A stretch of 64,000 nt of DNA, taken from positions 62,001 to 126,000 of the forward strand of contig JADJVB010000005.1 of NCBI GenBank assembly GCA_016710745.1. Direction: 5' to 3'. The notes below the pieces were generated by a model. It had not been told where the DNA came from. It saw nothing but the letters and a program-made list of their open reading frames with translations, and ran no database searches. The stretch comes from Chitinophagaceae bacterium (GTDB lineage Bacteria; Bacteroidota; Bacteroidia; Chitinophagales; Chitinophagaceae). Positions 7,459 to 16,016 of the stretch are shown piece by piece; within the stretch, counting starts at the first letter, position 1; the number at the start of each line of letters is the position of its first letter. Made by a program: the position numbers and the translations under genes.

Positions 7459-9404
7459 ACAACAGAAAGTTTATAGTTTGTAAGTGTTATTTCAACTTTG
7501 GCCCCTTCATCTGTAAATATTTTCATCTGTCCTTTTAGCTTTTGAATAAATGCGTTGATCATTTTATATCCAAAAGTTGTTTTGTACCTGGTTTCAAAAT
7601 CATCGGGCAATCCAATCCCATTGTCATATACTTTTAAAGTAAGGATATGCTCCGCTTCCTTTAATTCAATTTTAATAGCGCCTGTTTTATCTCCGGGGAA
7701 AGCATACTTAAGGCTATTGGTAACCAGTTCATTTAAAATCAAGCCCAGCGGAATTACGGTATCCACATCAAGATTGATCGGCTCAATTTCTTTGATCAGC
7801 TTAATTCTTGAAGGATGAATATTATAGGATTGAAAAAGATTATCGCAGAGTTTACCGGCATAATCATTTACATCAATACCGGTCAGGTTATCCTCCTGGT
7901 AAAGGTTTTGATGAATGAGCGCCATGGATTGCACCCTGTTGCGACTGTCTTTTACAGCCTCCAGCGCCTGTTCATCTTTTATATAATGCGATTGAAGATT
8001 CAGTAAGCTGGAAATAACCTGCAAGTTATTCTTCACCCGGTGGTGGATCTCTTTCATCAAAAATTCTTTTTCATGCAATGCCTTTTCAATAACTGCATTC
8101 TGCACGGCCAGCTGTTCCTTTTTTCTCTTATTGGCCGTAAAGGCCCGGTAAGCCAATACAGCCATACCCAGGAATAAAACTGAGGCCAGAATAAAATAAT
8201 TCCTTTCGTTTTTGCGGCGCTGAGCCAATGCTATAGATACCTGATTATCGCCATTCAGTTTTTCAATGCGCTTTTCCTTTTCGCCAACTTCATACACCGC
8301 AGCCATTTCATTTATCTGGCGGCTGTTTTCTTCATTCAATAAAGTGTCAGTAATATTTTTACTCAATTCTAAAAACTCATACGACTGTTTATAGTTTCCA
8401 TTGTTAAAAGCATTCTTTGCCAGCTTTCGGTAAAACACACTTTCCTGTTCCATCCGGGATCCTTTTTTTGTAAGCTCCAGGCCTTTCCGGTAGTACTTGT
8501 CAGCTTCATTAAATTCTTCCTTGTAGGCATATATATCCCCCAAAGATTCGTATACAGAATATAATAAATTGCGATAATTATTTTCTACTGACTTCTTTTC
8601 TACTTCTTTTAAGATTGGCAGCGCTTCGCCATACCTGCCCAGGTTTACCAAAGCGGCACCCTGGTTTACTTCGGCAGCAATAAGGTCGTTTGCTGCATTT
8701 ATTTTTTTTGCAAGTGTTATGGCTTCCCTGGCGATCACTAAAGCACTGTCGTATTTTCCTTCACTCTGAAATGCACTGCCTACATTAAGCAAGGAATTCA
8801 AAATCCCCTGCTCATCATTTATTTCTTTTTTAATGGCCAGCGATTTTTGATAATATAGTGCAGCATTTCCATACTCTTTACGTGACCGGTAAACCAGGCC
8901 AATATTATTGTACGACACGGCTATAAATCTTTTATTGCCGAATTTTTGCCTGAGTTCCAATGCAGACAGATGATTTCTTAATGCCAACTCGTAATTACCC
9001 CGAAAATAATAAGCAATAGCGATATCACTTAAGATATGCGATTCCCCGTCGGGCCTGTTTATTGAACGATAAACTGCCAGCCCGTCGTTCAGATATTTTA
9101 AACAGGAATCAAGATTGTCTTTATAATCATAGGAAACACCAATTACCTGGTAGCCCATGGCAACTTTGGCGGGATCTTTTATTTTTTTTGCAATTGCCAG
9201 GGCACGGTTGCCATACATCAGCGCCGAGTCGGTATCTATCTCCCAAAAATCAGCTGCCATAAGCCTGTTGGCATCATACAGATTGCTGTCTATTTTCGAA
9301 ACAGCCAATACCTTTTTAAGGGAATCCATTTCAGGATTCTGGGCAACAGATAAAAACTGCATGCACAACAAAATACCAACCAACATAAGCAGCCGACAAT
9401 GCAT
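7455..9404 (-). CDS. TPR sensor histidine kinase, HisKA_2 type
   Basis: This 649-residue sensor has a signal peptide (MHCRLLMLVGILLCMQFLSVAQ), a periplasmic array of tetratricopeptide repeats (about residues 60-370, e.g. AVSYNNIGLVYRSRKEYGNA), one transmembrane helix near 403-421 and a cytoplasmic kinase. The phosphorylated histidine is His454 in EIHHRVKNNLQVISSLLNLQ, characteristic of the HisKA_2 group. ATP-binding boxes are NELVTNSLKYAF and DNGIGLPDD. This architecture is common in Bacteroidota; the TPRs probably sense a protein or peptide. It overlaps its response regulator by 4 bases. A 268-base gap upstream shows no clear promoter match. Confidence 0.95.
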   Translation of the reverse strand: MHCRLLMLVGILLCMQFLSVAQNPEMDSLKKVLAVSKIDSNLYDANRLMAADFWEIDTDSALMYGNRALAIAKKIKDPAKVAMGYQVIGVSYDYKDNLDSCLKYLNDGLAVYRSINRPDGESHILSDIAIAYYFRGNYELALRNHLSALELRQKFGNKRFIAVSYNNIGLVYRSRKEYGNAALYYQKSLAIKKEINDEQGILNSLLNVGSAFQSEGKYDSALVIAREAITLAKKINAANDLIAAEVNQGAALVNLGRYGEALPILKEVEKKSVENNYRNLLYSVYESLGDIYAYKEEFNEADKYYRKGLELTKKGSRMEQESVFYRKLAKNAFNNGNYKQSYEFLELSKNITDTLLNEENSRQINEMAAVYEVGEKEKRIEKLNGDNQVSIALAQRRKNERNYFILASVLFLGMAVLAYRAFTANKRKKEQLAVQNAVIEKALHEKEFLMKEIHHRVKNNLQVISSLLNLQSHYIKDEQALEAVKDSRNRVQSMALIHQNLYQEDNLTGIDVNDYAGKLCDNLFQSYNIHPSRIKLIKEIEPINLDVDTVIPLGLILNELVTNSLKYAFPGDKTGAIKIELKEAEHILTLKVYDNGIGLPDDFETRYKTTFGYKMINAFIQKLKGQMKIFTDEGAKVEITLTNYKLSVV

Positions 9405-9673
9405 ATATACGTTTTAATAAATGTACTCATAAAAGCTGGGAACTAAAATAGCCGGGGTAAATTGAATTTTGTTTACCTGTTTGGGTGGTTTAAAGCGTTT
9501 TTCCCGAATCAGCTTACCTACTGCTATTGGGGATCGTTGTGGCTTGTGAAAAATGTTCGAAAGCGCCTATTTATCTTTTTCAGGCGGTATGGGTAAGGAA
9601 GCCCGAATTCAGGTAACAAATGTCATAGCCTATTACACGAAACCAGTGCAATAAACCGTTTCATCAAGCTCAT

Positions 9674-10570
9674 CTACCGGGTAAACATCGGTGAAATGGG
9701 TATACAGGGGCTACAATCAACCAGCAAGCCCCTGGCTCCACCAACCTGCAAAAATGTATACCGGGTACCAGGCCTATTATGCTCTGTCATCCAGATATCA
9801 TTAACCCAATTGTAAATCAAATACGGCTCGTACAGTACCAGTTGGCGATGAGGCTGATCATTTCCCGCCCACCTGAAAGAAAACAGGATACGACGGAGCT
9901 TTACTTTCTTTTGTGCCGATTCATCACCAATGAGCTTTTCCGGTACTTTTATATGTACCGCCCACTTATCGCTGTATTCGGGAAGCAGGGCATTGATCAG
10001 CTCCAGAAGACTCATGCCAAAAGCTGTACAGCCGCTGCCTTTGCCGGCCCTGGGCATATTAGATCCATTATACAGACTGTCATAACCTCTTAATTTAAAT
10101 GAATCGATAAAAGCCAACAGGTAATGATAAGCCGAATCACTTATTTTAAAGCTGATAAATGCTGCTTTTGATAATGCTGTCCGCATGGTTAATTCGGCCT
10201 GTACCTGGCTGGTTTCTTCCAAATGCCCTTTAACCAGTTTGTAGAGTATGCCCAATCCTACTTTTTCTTTTAATAAAGAGTTTTTCATATCTGATATTTC
10301 ATCCGATACCATACCGGTTAAAAATACAGCCGTATCCTTTTTTAACTCGATAACCATATGTCCCAACATCCTGCTGGGTTGATATTTTGTTTTTGTATAG
10401 TAATTGCGTATGGTGCTGATCAACAAACTATGCGGACTGCGCCACTTGTATGGATGTGGTGGCGGAAAGCTGTATAAAGTAAGGGTTTGTGCATGTAGAG
10501 CAGATGCAAAAAGAAATAGAAAACACCATAATAAATACGGTTTCTTAAAAACTGGCAAATTATATCGCAT
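9674..10570 (-). CDS. secreted protein, possible permuted papain-like fold
   Basis: The 298-residue protein has a signal peptide (residues 1-27, ending FASALHAQ). The family is not firmly recognised. A conserved-looking GHMVIEL near residue 70 and a later GKGSGCTAFGMSLLELINAL near residue 180 give a His-then-Cys order, as in circularly permuted NlpC/P60 or YiiX-like cysteine hydrolases. That is inference from motif order alone. The rest is mixed alpha/beta with a tryptophan-rich end (YNWVNDIWMTEH). It lies between rluF and the sensor kinase with gaps of 89 and 269 bases. Confidence 0.72.
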   Translation of the reverse strand: MRYNLPVFKKPYLLWCFLFLFASALHAQTLTLYSFPPPHPYKWRSPHSLLISTIRNYYTKTKYQPSRMLGHMVIELKKDTAVFLTGMVSDEISDMKNSLLKEKVGLGILYKLVKGHLEETSQVQAELTMRTALSKAAFISFKISDSAYHYLLAFIDSFKLRGYDSLYNGSNMPRAGKGSGCTAFGMSLLELINALLPEYSDKWAVHIKVPEKLIGDESAQKKVKLRRILFSFRWAGNDQPHRQLVLYEPYLIYNWVNDIWMTEHNRPGTRYTFLQVGGARGLLVDCSPCIPISPMFTR

Positions 10571-10659
10571 TGCTGGTCAATTAAGGCCATACAATGTATG
10601 CGCATATAAAAAAGCGAAAATGATCTTACTTATTTAAAGCCATGATAATGATCATTGCA

Positions 10660-11397
10660 TTACTCATCCATCCCATCGCTGCCATCTGCTGTTTTACTTG
10701 AATTTTTAAGCATCTGGTTAATCGTGTCTATTTCAACAGGTGTAAAATAGCGCCACTTACCGGGTGGCAAACCAGTTAAGGTTATGTTCATAATGCGGGT
10801 ACGTTTCAGGCTTTCTACGTTATAGCCAAGCGCTTCACACATACGGCGTATCTGGCGGTTAAGGCCTTGTACCAATATTATTTTAAAACGGTTTGGTCCC
10901 TCCTGTTTTACAAAACATTTTTGGGTTACGGTGCCCAGGATACGAACGCCGCTGCGCATTTTTTGTATAAACTCCAGCGTAACGGGCTTATCTACCGAAA
11001 CGATATATTCCTTTTCATGCTGATTTCCTGCACGCAGAATTTTGTTTACAATATCACCATCATTGGTTAAAAAGATCAGCCCTTCACTTCTTTTATCCAA
11101 CCGGCCAATTGGAAATATCCTCGACTTGAAATTTACAAAGTCGATGATATTGGTTTTGTCTTTTACATCGGTAGTGCAGGTAATGCCCTTGGGTTTATTG
11201 AGGGCAAGATATACGGCTGTTTTCTTTTTTTTGATGGGTTCTCCGTCAACCAATACCACATCATTTTCGCCAACCCGGTTACCCTTCATGGCTTCTACGC
11301 CATTAATGGTAACCCGAAGTTGCTCAATATATTTATCGGCTTCCCTTCGGCTGCAAAATCCTGTTTCACTGATATATTTGTTTACACTGATGTCCAT
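10660..11397 (-). CDS. rluF: 23S rRNA pseudouridine synthase, RluF type
   Basis: The 245-residue protein has an N-terminal S4 RNA-binding domain (VNKYISETGFCSRREADKYIEQLRV) and a pseudouridine synthase domain with catalytic Asp in IGRLDKRSEGL. The sequence NDGDIVNKILRAGNQHEKEYIVSVDKP is typical of RluF, which modifies U2604 of 23S rRNA, rather than RluB or RsuA. The Arg-Ser after the catalytic RLDK replaces the more usual acidic residue plus Ser/Thr. It lies downstream of infC but beyond infC's own terminator, and has a -7 element at 11437-11444. Confidence 0.9.
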   Translation of the reverse strand: MDISVNKYISETGFCSRREADKYIEQLRVTINGVEAMKGNRVGENDVVLVDGEPIKKKKTAVYLALNKPKGITCTTDVKDKTNIIDFVNFKSRIFPIGRLDKRSEGLIFLTNDGDIVNKILRAGNQHEKEYIVSVDKPVTLEFIQKMRSGVRILGTVTQKCFVKQEGPNRFKIILVQGLNRQIRRMCEALGYNVESLKRTRIMNITLTGLPPGKWRYFTPVEIDTINQMLKNSSKTADGSDGMDE

Positions 11398-11436
11398 GAA
11401 AAGTTCTTTATAAACGACGTGTTAGGTTATAATCAA

Positions 11437-11444
11437 CAAAGTTA
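11437..11444 (-). promoter_or_regulatory. -7 promoter element for rluF
   Basis: On the minus strand this reads TAACTTTG (TAnnTTTG), 40 bases before the rluF ATG and after the infC terminator. Confidence 0.45.
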
Positions 11445-11521
11445 CAAAAGACTGATTCTCCAGCGCCCGCGAATGTTTCGCCCTCCGCGTGGTAAACCCT
11501 CCTTCGTTAAAGCTACGCAGG

Positions 11522-11553
11522 ATAAATAAAAAAAGGGAAGCAGAACTTCCCTT
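11522..11553 (-). terminator. terminator after infC
   Basis: AAGGGAAG and CTTCCCTT form an 8-bp stem with a 5-base loop. On the minus strand it is followed by a run of T. It ends the infC transcript 22 bases past the stop. Confidence 0.88.
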
Positions 11554-11574
11554 GATATTTTCCTTATGTCTTGA

Positions 11575-12177
11575 TTAAGATAATCTATTTTGCTCCTGCT
11601 GTTTTCGCTTTGAGAGTTTTGCTTTGGGTGCAAACATCACCAACATCCGCTTTCCTTCCATTTTTGGTAATCCTTCCAGGGCACCCACATCTTTTAAACG
11701 ATCGGCAAATTTCAATAATAATAATTCGCCTCTTTCTTTAAACATGATGGCGCGGCCTTTAAACTGAACGTGGGCTTTAACTTTATCCCCTTCACCCAAA
11801 AATTTTTCGGCATGCTTCACCTTGAATTCAAAATCGTGGTCATCGGTATTAGGCGTAAAACGAATCTCTTTAACCTCGCTGGTTTTCGATTTCGCCTTCA
11901 TCTCCTTTTTCTTCTTCTTCTCCTCGTACAAAAATTTATTGTAATCGATGATCCGGCATACCGGTGGTTTGGCACCGGGCGATATTTCAACTAAATCCAG
12001 ATCCTGTTCTTTTGCTATTTTGCTTGCTTCGGCGAGGGAATAAACACCTGGTTCTACATTTTCGCCAACCAGTCGAACTTCAACAGCTCTTATCATGTGG
12101 TTGGTACGGTGTTCCTGTTGTTGTTCTTTTTTAAAGCGGGGGTTAAATGCTCCCCGGGGTCTTGGTGGAAATGCCAT
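11575..12177 (-). CDS. infC: translation initiation factor IF-3
   Basis: The 200-residue protein contains both IF-3 domains: an N-terminal domain (VRLVGENVEPGVYSLAEASKIAKEQDLDLVEISP), the linker helix with KFLYEEKKKKKEMKAKSK, and the C-terminal domain (EIRFTPNTDDHDFEFKVKHAEKFL). IF-3 prevents subunit joining and proofreads start codons. The 28-residue N-terminal extension is basic and proline-rich (MAFPPRPRGAFNPRFKKEQQQ). The start is a plain ATG, unlike the AUU start used for autoregulation in E. coli. It follows thrS by 155 bases but is followed by its own terminator rather than rpmI. Confidence 0.97.
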   Translation of the reverse strand: MAFPPRPRGAFNPRFKKEQQQEHRTNHMIRAVEVRLVGENVEPGVYSLAEASKIAKEQDLDLVEISPGAKPPVCRIIDYNKFLYEEKKKKKEMKAKSKTSEVKEIRFTPNTDDHDFEFKVKHAEKFLGEGDKVKAHVQFKGRAIMFKERGELLLLKFADRLKDVGALEGLPKMEGKRMLVMFAPKAKLSKRKQQEQNRLS

Positions 12178-12332
12178 TTATTTTTTTTAGTTTATAATGT
12201 TGTTTTATTTCGGCCGAACTTAAAGCCAACTGCCAAAAAAGTTATCAATATGCCATATCAAAGTTATAAGCAATATATATTTAAAATCTTATTAATCCAA
12301 ATTTAATAACACCAGGTAAACGGTCAACTTTC

Positions 12333-14267
12333 TTATTCTGCTGCCCGGTTCTTAATCTCTGCCGAAATATCAGCCAAAAACTCAGCAATTGATTTAGCAC
12401 CCAAATCTCCTTTACCCTGCCGGCGAATGGCAACTTTCCCTTCGTTCATTTCCTTCTCACCGATGACCAGCATGTAGGGCACTTTGGCCATTTCGGTATC
12501 CCTGATCTTTTTGCCTATTTTTTCACTTCTGTCGTCAATTTCAACACGAATATCAGCATTTTTAAGCTCCTGCAAAATTGTATTTGCATAATCCATAAAC
12601 TTATCGCTGATGGGCAGTATTTTAACCTGCAGTGGTGCCAGCCAGGTAGGGAACTTCCCGGCATAATGTTCCAGTAAAAAACCAATGAATCTTTCGTGGG
12701 TTCCTAACGGAGCCCGGTGAATGATCAGCGGTGTTTCCAACTCATTATGCTGGTTGGTGAACCCAAGGTTAAAACTTTTACCCTGGGCAAAGTCAACCTG
12801 ATTGGTAGCCAGCGTAAATTCACGACCGATAGCACTCCATATTTGCACATCAATTTTCGGGCCGTAAAAAGCGCCCTCATCCTTCACTTCAATATAAGGA
12901 ATGTTGGATTCGATCAAAACCTGCCTGACCATATCTTCGGTTTCCAGCCAGAGTTCCGGTTCATTCACATATTTTTTCCCCAGTTTTTCGGGGTCATGCA
13001 AACTCAGGCGCATAACATATTTTTCAATACCAAATATTTTAAAATAGTTAACGTACAATTCATTTACTGCCCTGAACTCCTGTGCAAACTGTTCACGGGT
13101 GCAATAGATATGTGCATCGTTCATATGCAGACACCGTACCCGCATCAAACCAAATAACTCGCCGCTTTGTTCATACCGGTAGCAGGTACCGTATTCGGCT
13201 AACCGCAATGGCATATCTTTATAACTTCTTTGCTCCGCATCAAAGATCTTATGATGGTGTGGACAGTTCATTGCCCTCAGGTAATATTTTGTGCCATCCA
13301 GTTCCATGGGTGGGTACATGCTGTCCTCATAATAAGGCAGGTGACCACTGGTTAAATACAAACTTTCTTTGGCAATATGCGGTGTTACCACTCGCTTATA
13401 CCCCGCGGCCTGCTCCGTTTTTTTCGCCAGGTTTTCAAGCTCCTCGATAATGATGGTTCCGTTAGGCATCCATAAAACAAGCCCCTGGCCTACCTGGTCG
13501 TCGAACGTAAAAATCCCCATTTCTTTTCCAAGCTTGCGATGGTCTCTTTTTTTCGCCTCTTCCAACATCAGTACATATTCATCCAGTTCGGCCTGGGATG
13601 GAAAAGTAACGCCGTAGATACGGGTAAGCTGTTTGTTTTTTTCGTCACCTTTCCAATAGGCACCGGCAATGCTGGTCAATTTTATGGCTTTAATGAATCC
13701 CGTGTTGGGGATATGCGGACCACGACATAGATCAGTAAAACCGCCCTGCGTATAAAAAGTAATTTCTCCATCTGTTAATCCACTCAGCAGATCAAGTTTA
13801 TATTCATCCTCTTTTTCGGTAAAATATTGTATGGCTTCGGCTTTAGGCACAGCTTTACGGATATACTGGTTCTTTTGTTTCGCCAGTTCGTTCATCTTTT
13901 TTTCCAGCTGCAACAGATCTTCTTCGGTAATTTTTCGATCGCCCAGGTCCATATCATAATAAAACCCTTTCTCAACAGCAGGCCCCACCCAAAACTTGAC
14001 ACCCGGAAAACCGGCTTCCACTGCTTCGGCCATCAAATGTGCGGAGGAATGCCAAAAAGTCGCTTTTCCATCTGCATCATCCCAGGTTAATAATTTTAAA
14101 GCGGTATCCGTATCTATCGGCCTGTGTGCGTCGCGCACTTCGCCATTGATATTGGCGGCTAAAACTTTCCTTGCCAACCCTTCGCTGATCGATTTAGCTA
14201 CATCGAAAGCAGAAACACCCTGTTCATATTCCCGTACTGCGCCATCTGGTAATGTTATCTTTATCAT
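12333..14267 (-). CDS. thrS: threonine--tRNA ligase
   Basis: At 644 residues this is full-length class II threonyl-tRNA synthetase. Domains in order are TGS (residues 1-60, IKITLPDGAVREYEQGVSAFDVA), the second additional editing domain (HSSAHLMAEAVEAGFPG), the catalytic core with the zinc-binding and motif 2 region (RAMNCPHHHKIFDAEQRSY, GTCYRYEQSGELFGL) and the C-terminal anticodon-binding domain (VKILPISDKFMDYA). It charges tRNA-Thr in the cytosol and hydrolyses Ser-tRNA-Thr. A -7 element lies at 14303-14310, back to back with that of the gene on the other strand. Confidence 0.98.
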   Translation of the reverse strand: MIKITLPDGAVREYEQGVSAFDVAKSISEGLARKVLAANINGEVRDAHRPIDTDTALKLLTWDDADGKATFWHSSAHLMAEAVEAGFPGVKFWVGPAVEKGFYYDMDLGDRKITEEDLLQLEKKMNELAKQKNQYIRKAVPKAEAIQYFTEKEDEYKLDLLSGLTDGEITFYTQGGFTDLCRGPHIPNTGFIKAIKLTSIAGAYWKGDEKNKQLTRIYGVTFPSQAELDEYVLMLEEAKKRDHRKLGKEMGIFTFDDQVGQGLVLWMPNGTIIIEELENLAKKTEQAAGYKRVVTPHIAKESLYLTSGHLPYYEDSMYPPMELDGTKYYLRAMNCPHHHKIFDAEQRSYKDMPLRLAEYGTCYRYEQSGELFGLMRVRCLHMNDAHIYCTREQFAQEFRAVNELYVNYFKIFGIEKYVMRLSLHDPEKLGKKYVNEPELWLETEDMVRQVLIESNIPYIEVKDEGAFYGPKIDVQIWSAIGREFTLATNQVDFAQGKSFNLGFTNQHNELETPLIIHRAPLGTHERFIGFLLEHYAGKFPTWLAPLQVKILPISDKFMDYANTILQELKNADIRVEIDDRSEKIGKKIRDTEMAKVPYMLVIGEKEMNEGKVAIRRQGKGDLGAKSIAEFLADISAEIKNRAAE

Positions 14268-14302
14268 ATCTTTATAAGCAAACCAATGCAGCTTGCAGGC
14301 TG

Positions 14303-14310
14303 CAAATTTA
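14303..14310 (-). promoter_or_regulatory. -7 promoter element for thrS
   Basis: On the minus strand this reads TAAATTTG (TAnnTTTG), 35 bases before the thrS start. No T-box or other leader structure is seen; the leader would be about 30 bases. Confidence 0.42.
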
Positions 14311-14344
14311 ACGAAGTATTAGCTATGGAAAAATTTATCTAAAA

Positions 14345-14352
14345 TATCTTTG
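14345..14352 (+). promoter_or_regulatory. -7 element almost touching the start codon at 14358
   Basis: TATCTTTG matches TAnnTTTG exactly and ends 5 bases before the ATG. If it is used, the mRNA would have almost no leader. Confidence 0.42.
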
Positions 14353-14357
14353 CAGGG

Positions 14358-15467
14358 ATGAAGAAAATAATACCACTATTGCTGTTTTTTTGTATCAGCT
14401 CCCGGTTATCGGCTCAGGACTTTACTGGCCAGTGGAAGGGTGAATTTGTTGATAAAAGCGCCGCTTTTGTAGGCTGGGGCGGCGATCATTGTGATTATGT
14501 GCTCGAAATTGAATGTCGGGGAACCAAGGTTACGGGTTATTCCTATACCTATTTCAGCGATGGCGGCAAGCGCTATTATACGATTTGTAAGCTGGAGGGC
14601 ACCTTAAATAAAAAAAATAAATACCTGGAAGTTAAGGAAACCGTTAGAACGAAAACAAATGTTCCGGTGAATATCCGTAACTGTTTCCAGATTCACAGGT
14701 TAACGTATTTTGAACAGGATAGTGAACAAACACTGGAAGGCACCTGGGTACCCGTACCCAACCAGGCAGGCGATTGCGGATTTGGTTCCACTGTTTTATC
14801 CCGCCGGATCTTAAAGAAAAACCCCAGCCTGAACAATAACAACACGGCCGGCTCCGAAGCAAAAAAAACATCGCCACCGGTTGTAAAAACACCGCCTAAA
14901 AAAACGTCGCCACCGGTTGTAAAAGCCAAGCCAAAATTGGTGCCGGAAAAACCGGTTGCAAAAACAGAGTCGAAGGATGCAATTGAATTGCCTGTGCCTA
15001 AAGCGGATACGGTTAAAACTTCCAAGCCTCCAACAAAAACAGAATTATCTTCAAATAATTTACCCACGCATGGTGAGGCGGATGCCAAAAAAACCGTTGA
15101 CCCGCGCTATGAAAAAAGAAACAATGATTTGATCAAAACGATCGAAATAGACAACCCCACCTTTACTGTAGCCTTGTATGATAATGGAGAAATTGACGGT
15201 GACAGCATCTCCCTGTTATTTAACGGGCGACTCCTGTTAGCACATAAACGGTTAAGTGACAAGGCATTACAGCTTAAATTGGATGTTGACCCCGGAAGAG
15301 ATGTTAACGAACTGATCATGTACGCCGAAAACCTGGGAACCATACCACCAAATACTGCGTTGATGGTTGTTTATGATGGCGATAACCGGTATGAAGTGCG
15401 TATTTCATCCGATCTTCAAAAAAGCGGTGTCATCCGGTTCGTACATAAGTCGAAAAAGGAACAATAA
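14358..15467 (+). CDS. secreted protein with K/P-rich linker and a C-terminal domain shared with the amidase at 28875
   Basis: The 369-residue protein has a signal peptide (MKKIIPLLLFFCISSRLSAQ), a first domain (about 20-150) of likely beta-barrel type (DFTGQWKGEFVDKS, DYVLEIECRGTKVTGYSYTYF) with several cysteines, a Lys/Pro-rich linker (about 155-255) containing KKTSPPVVK twice, and a C-terminal domain (259-369). That last domain has DNGEIDGDSISLLFNG and LGTIPPNTALMVVYDGDNRYEV and is clearly homologous to residues 352-451 of the amidase in this window. The function is unknown; an envelope or cell-wall role is inferred from the shared domain. Confidence 0.82.
   Translation: MKKIIPLLLFFCISSRLSAQDFTGQWKGEFVDKSAAFVGWGGDHCDYVLEIECRGTKVTGYSYTYFSDGGKRYYTICKLEGTLNKKNKYLEVKETVRTKTNVPVNIRNCFQIHRLTYFEQDSEQTLEGTWVPVPNQAGDCGFGSTVLSRRILKKNPSLNNNNTAGSEAKKTSPPVVKTPPKKTSPPVVKAKPKLVPEKPVAKTESKDAIELPVPKADTVKTSKPPTKTELSSNNLPTHGEADAKKTVDPRYEKRNNDLIKTIEIDNPTFTVALYDNGEIDGDSISLLFNGRLLLAHKRLSDKALQLKLDVDPGRDVNELIMYAENLGTIPPNTALMVVYDGDNRYEVRISSDLQKSGVIRFVHKSKKEQ
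14868..14924 (+). repeat. 36-bp-period direct repeat inside the K/P-rich linker
   Basis: Two 21-base units, at 14868-14888 and 14904-14924, differ at one base and encode the repeated TSPPVVK segment. It probably arose by local duplication in a linker with few constraints. Confidence 0.75.
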
Positions 15468-15511
15468 AACAGCGGGCAACACGTTATACCTTCAACCAAT
15501 ATTTTATTGAA

Positions 15512-15961
15512 ATGAAGACTCGTTTTACAGCCCAGTTATTGTTTGCCGGCCTGTTTTCACTGATGTTTACAGCCAATTCATGTGCAAAAGCCGATCATAG
15601 CACCGATTTACCCAACGAACAACAGGCTGTGGGTAAATGGAGTATCAACCGGATCCAACTTAAAATTTTCGTAAATGGTGTTTTTGTACAAGATACGATA
15701 CTGAAACAAACACCACAGCCCCAAAATTTTGTACAATTCGGATCAAATGGAGAATTCGAGTATCGATTTAACTCAAATAGATCGGATATCGGAACTTATG
15801 AATTTACTTCCCCGGGTAAAATAATTACCAATTCAAATCCAAAAACGTATAGCTGGACGGTGCTAACATTGACAAATAATTTGTTTACCGTAGTGTCGAA
15901 AGAACCCGACCCTGCTTTTCCCGGAGCGCTGGTTGAACGTTATGAAACTTTTATTCCCTAA
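15512..15961 (+). CDS. lipocalin-like lipoprotein
   Basis: The 149-residue product has a lipoprotein signal ending FTANSC (Cys24). The mature part (VGKWSINRIQLKIFVNGVFVQD, FVQFGSNGEFEYRF, SDIGTYEFTSPGK, NLFTVVSKE) has the strand pattern and opening GKW of the small lipocalin-like proteins common in Bacteroidota. The ligand is unknown. It starts 44 bases after the preceding gene, probably in one transcript, and is closed by a hairpin at 15979-16012. Confidence 0.78.
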   Translation: MKTRFTAQLLFAGLFSLMFTANSCAKADHSTDLPNEQQAVGKWSINRIQLKIFVNGVFVQDTILKQTPQPQNFVQFGSNGEFEYRFNSNRSDIGTYEFTSPGKIITNSNPKTYSWTVLTLTNNLFTVVSKEPDPAFPGALVERYETFIP

Positions 15962-15978
15962 CCCCGAAAATATTTTTT

Positions 15979-16016
15979 AACAGGCAGTTTTTCGAAAGGA
16001 AAGCTGCCTGTTTATT
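15979..16016. terminator. terminator between convergent genes
   Basis: AACAGGCAG and CTGCCTGTT form a 9-bp stem whose inner part (TTTTTC-GAAA-GGAAA) extends it. T-rich sequence follows on the plus strand. It separates the lipocalin-like gene from the TonB receptor, whose stop begins at 16019. Confidence 0.75.
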
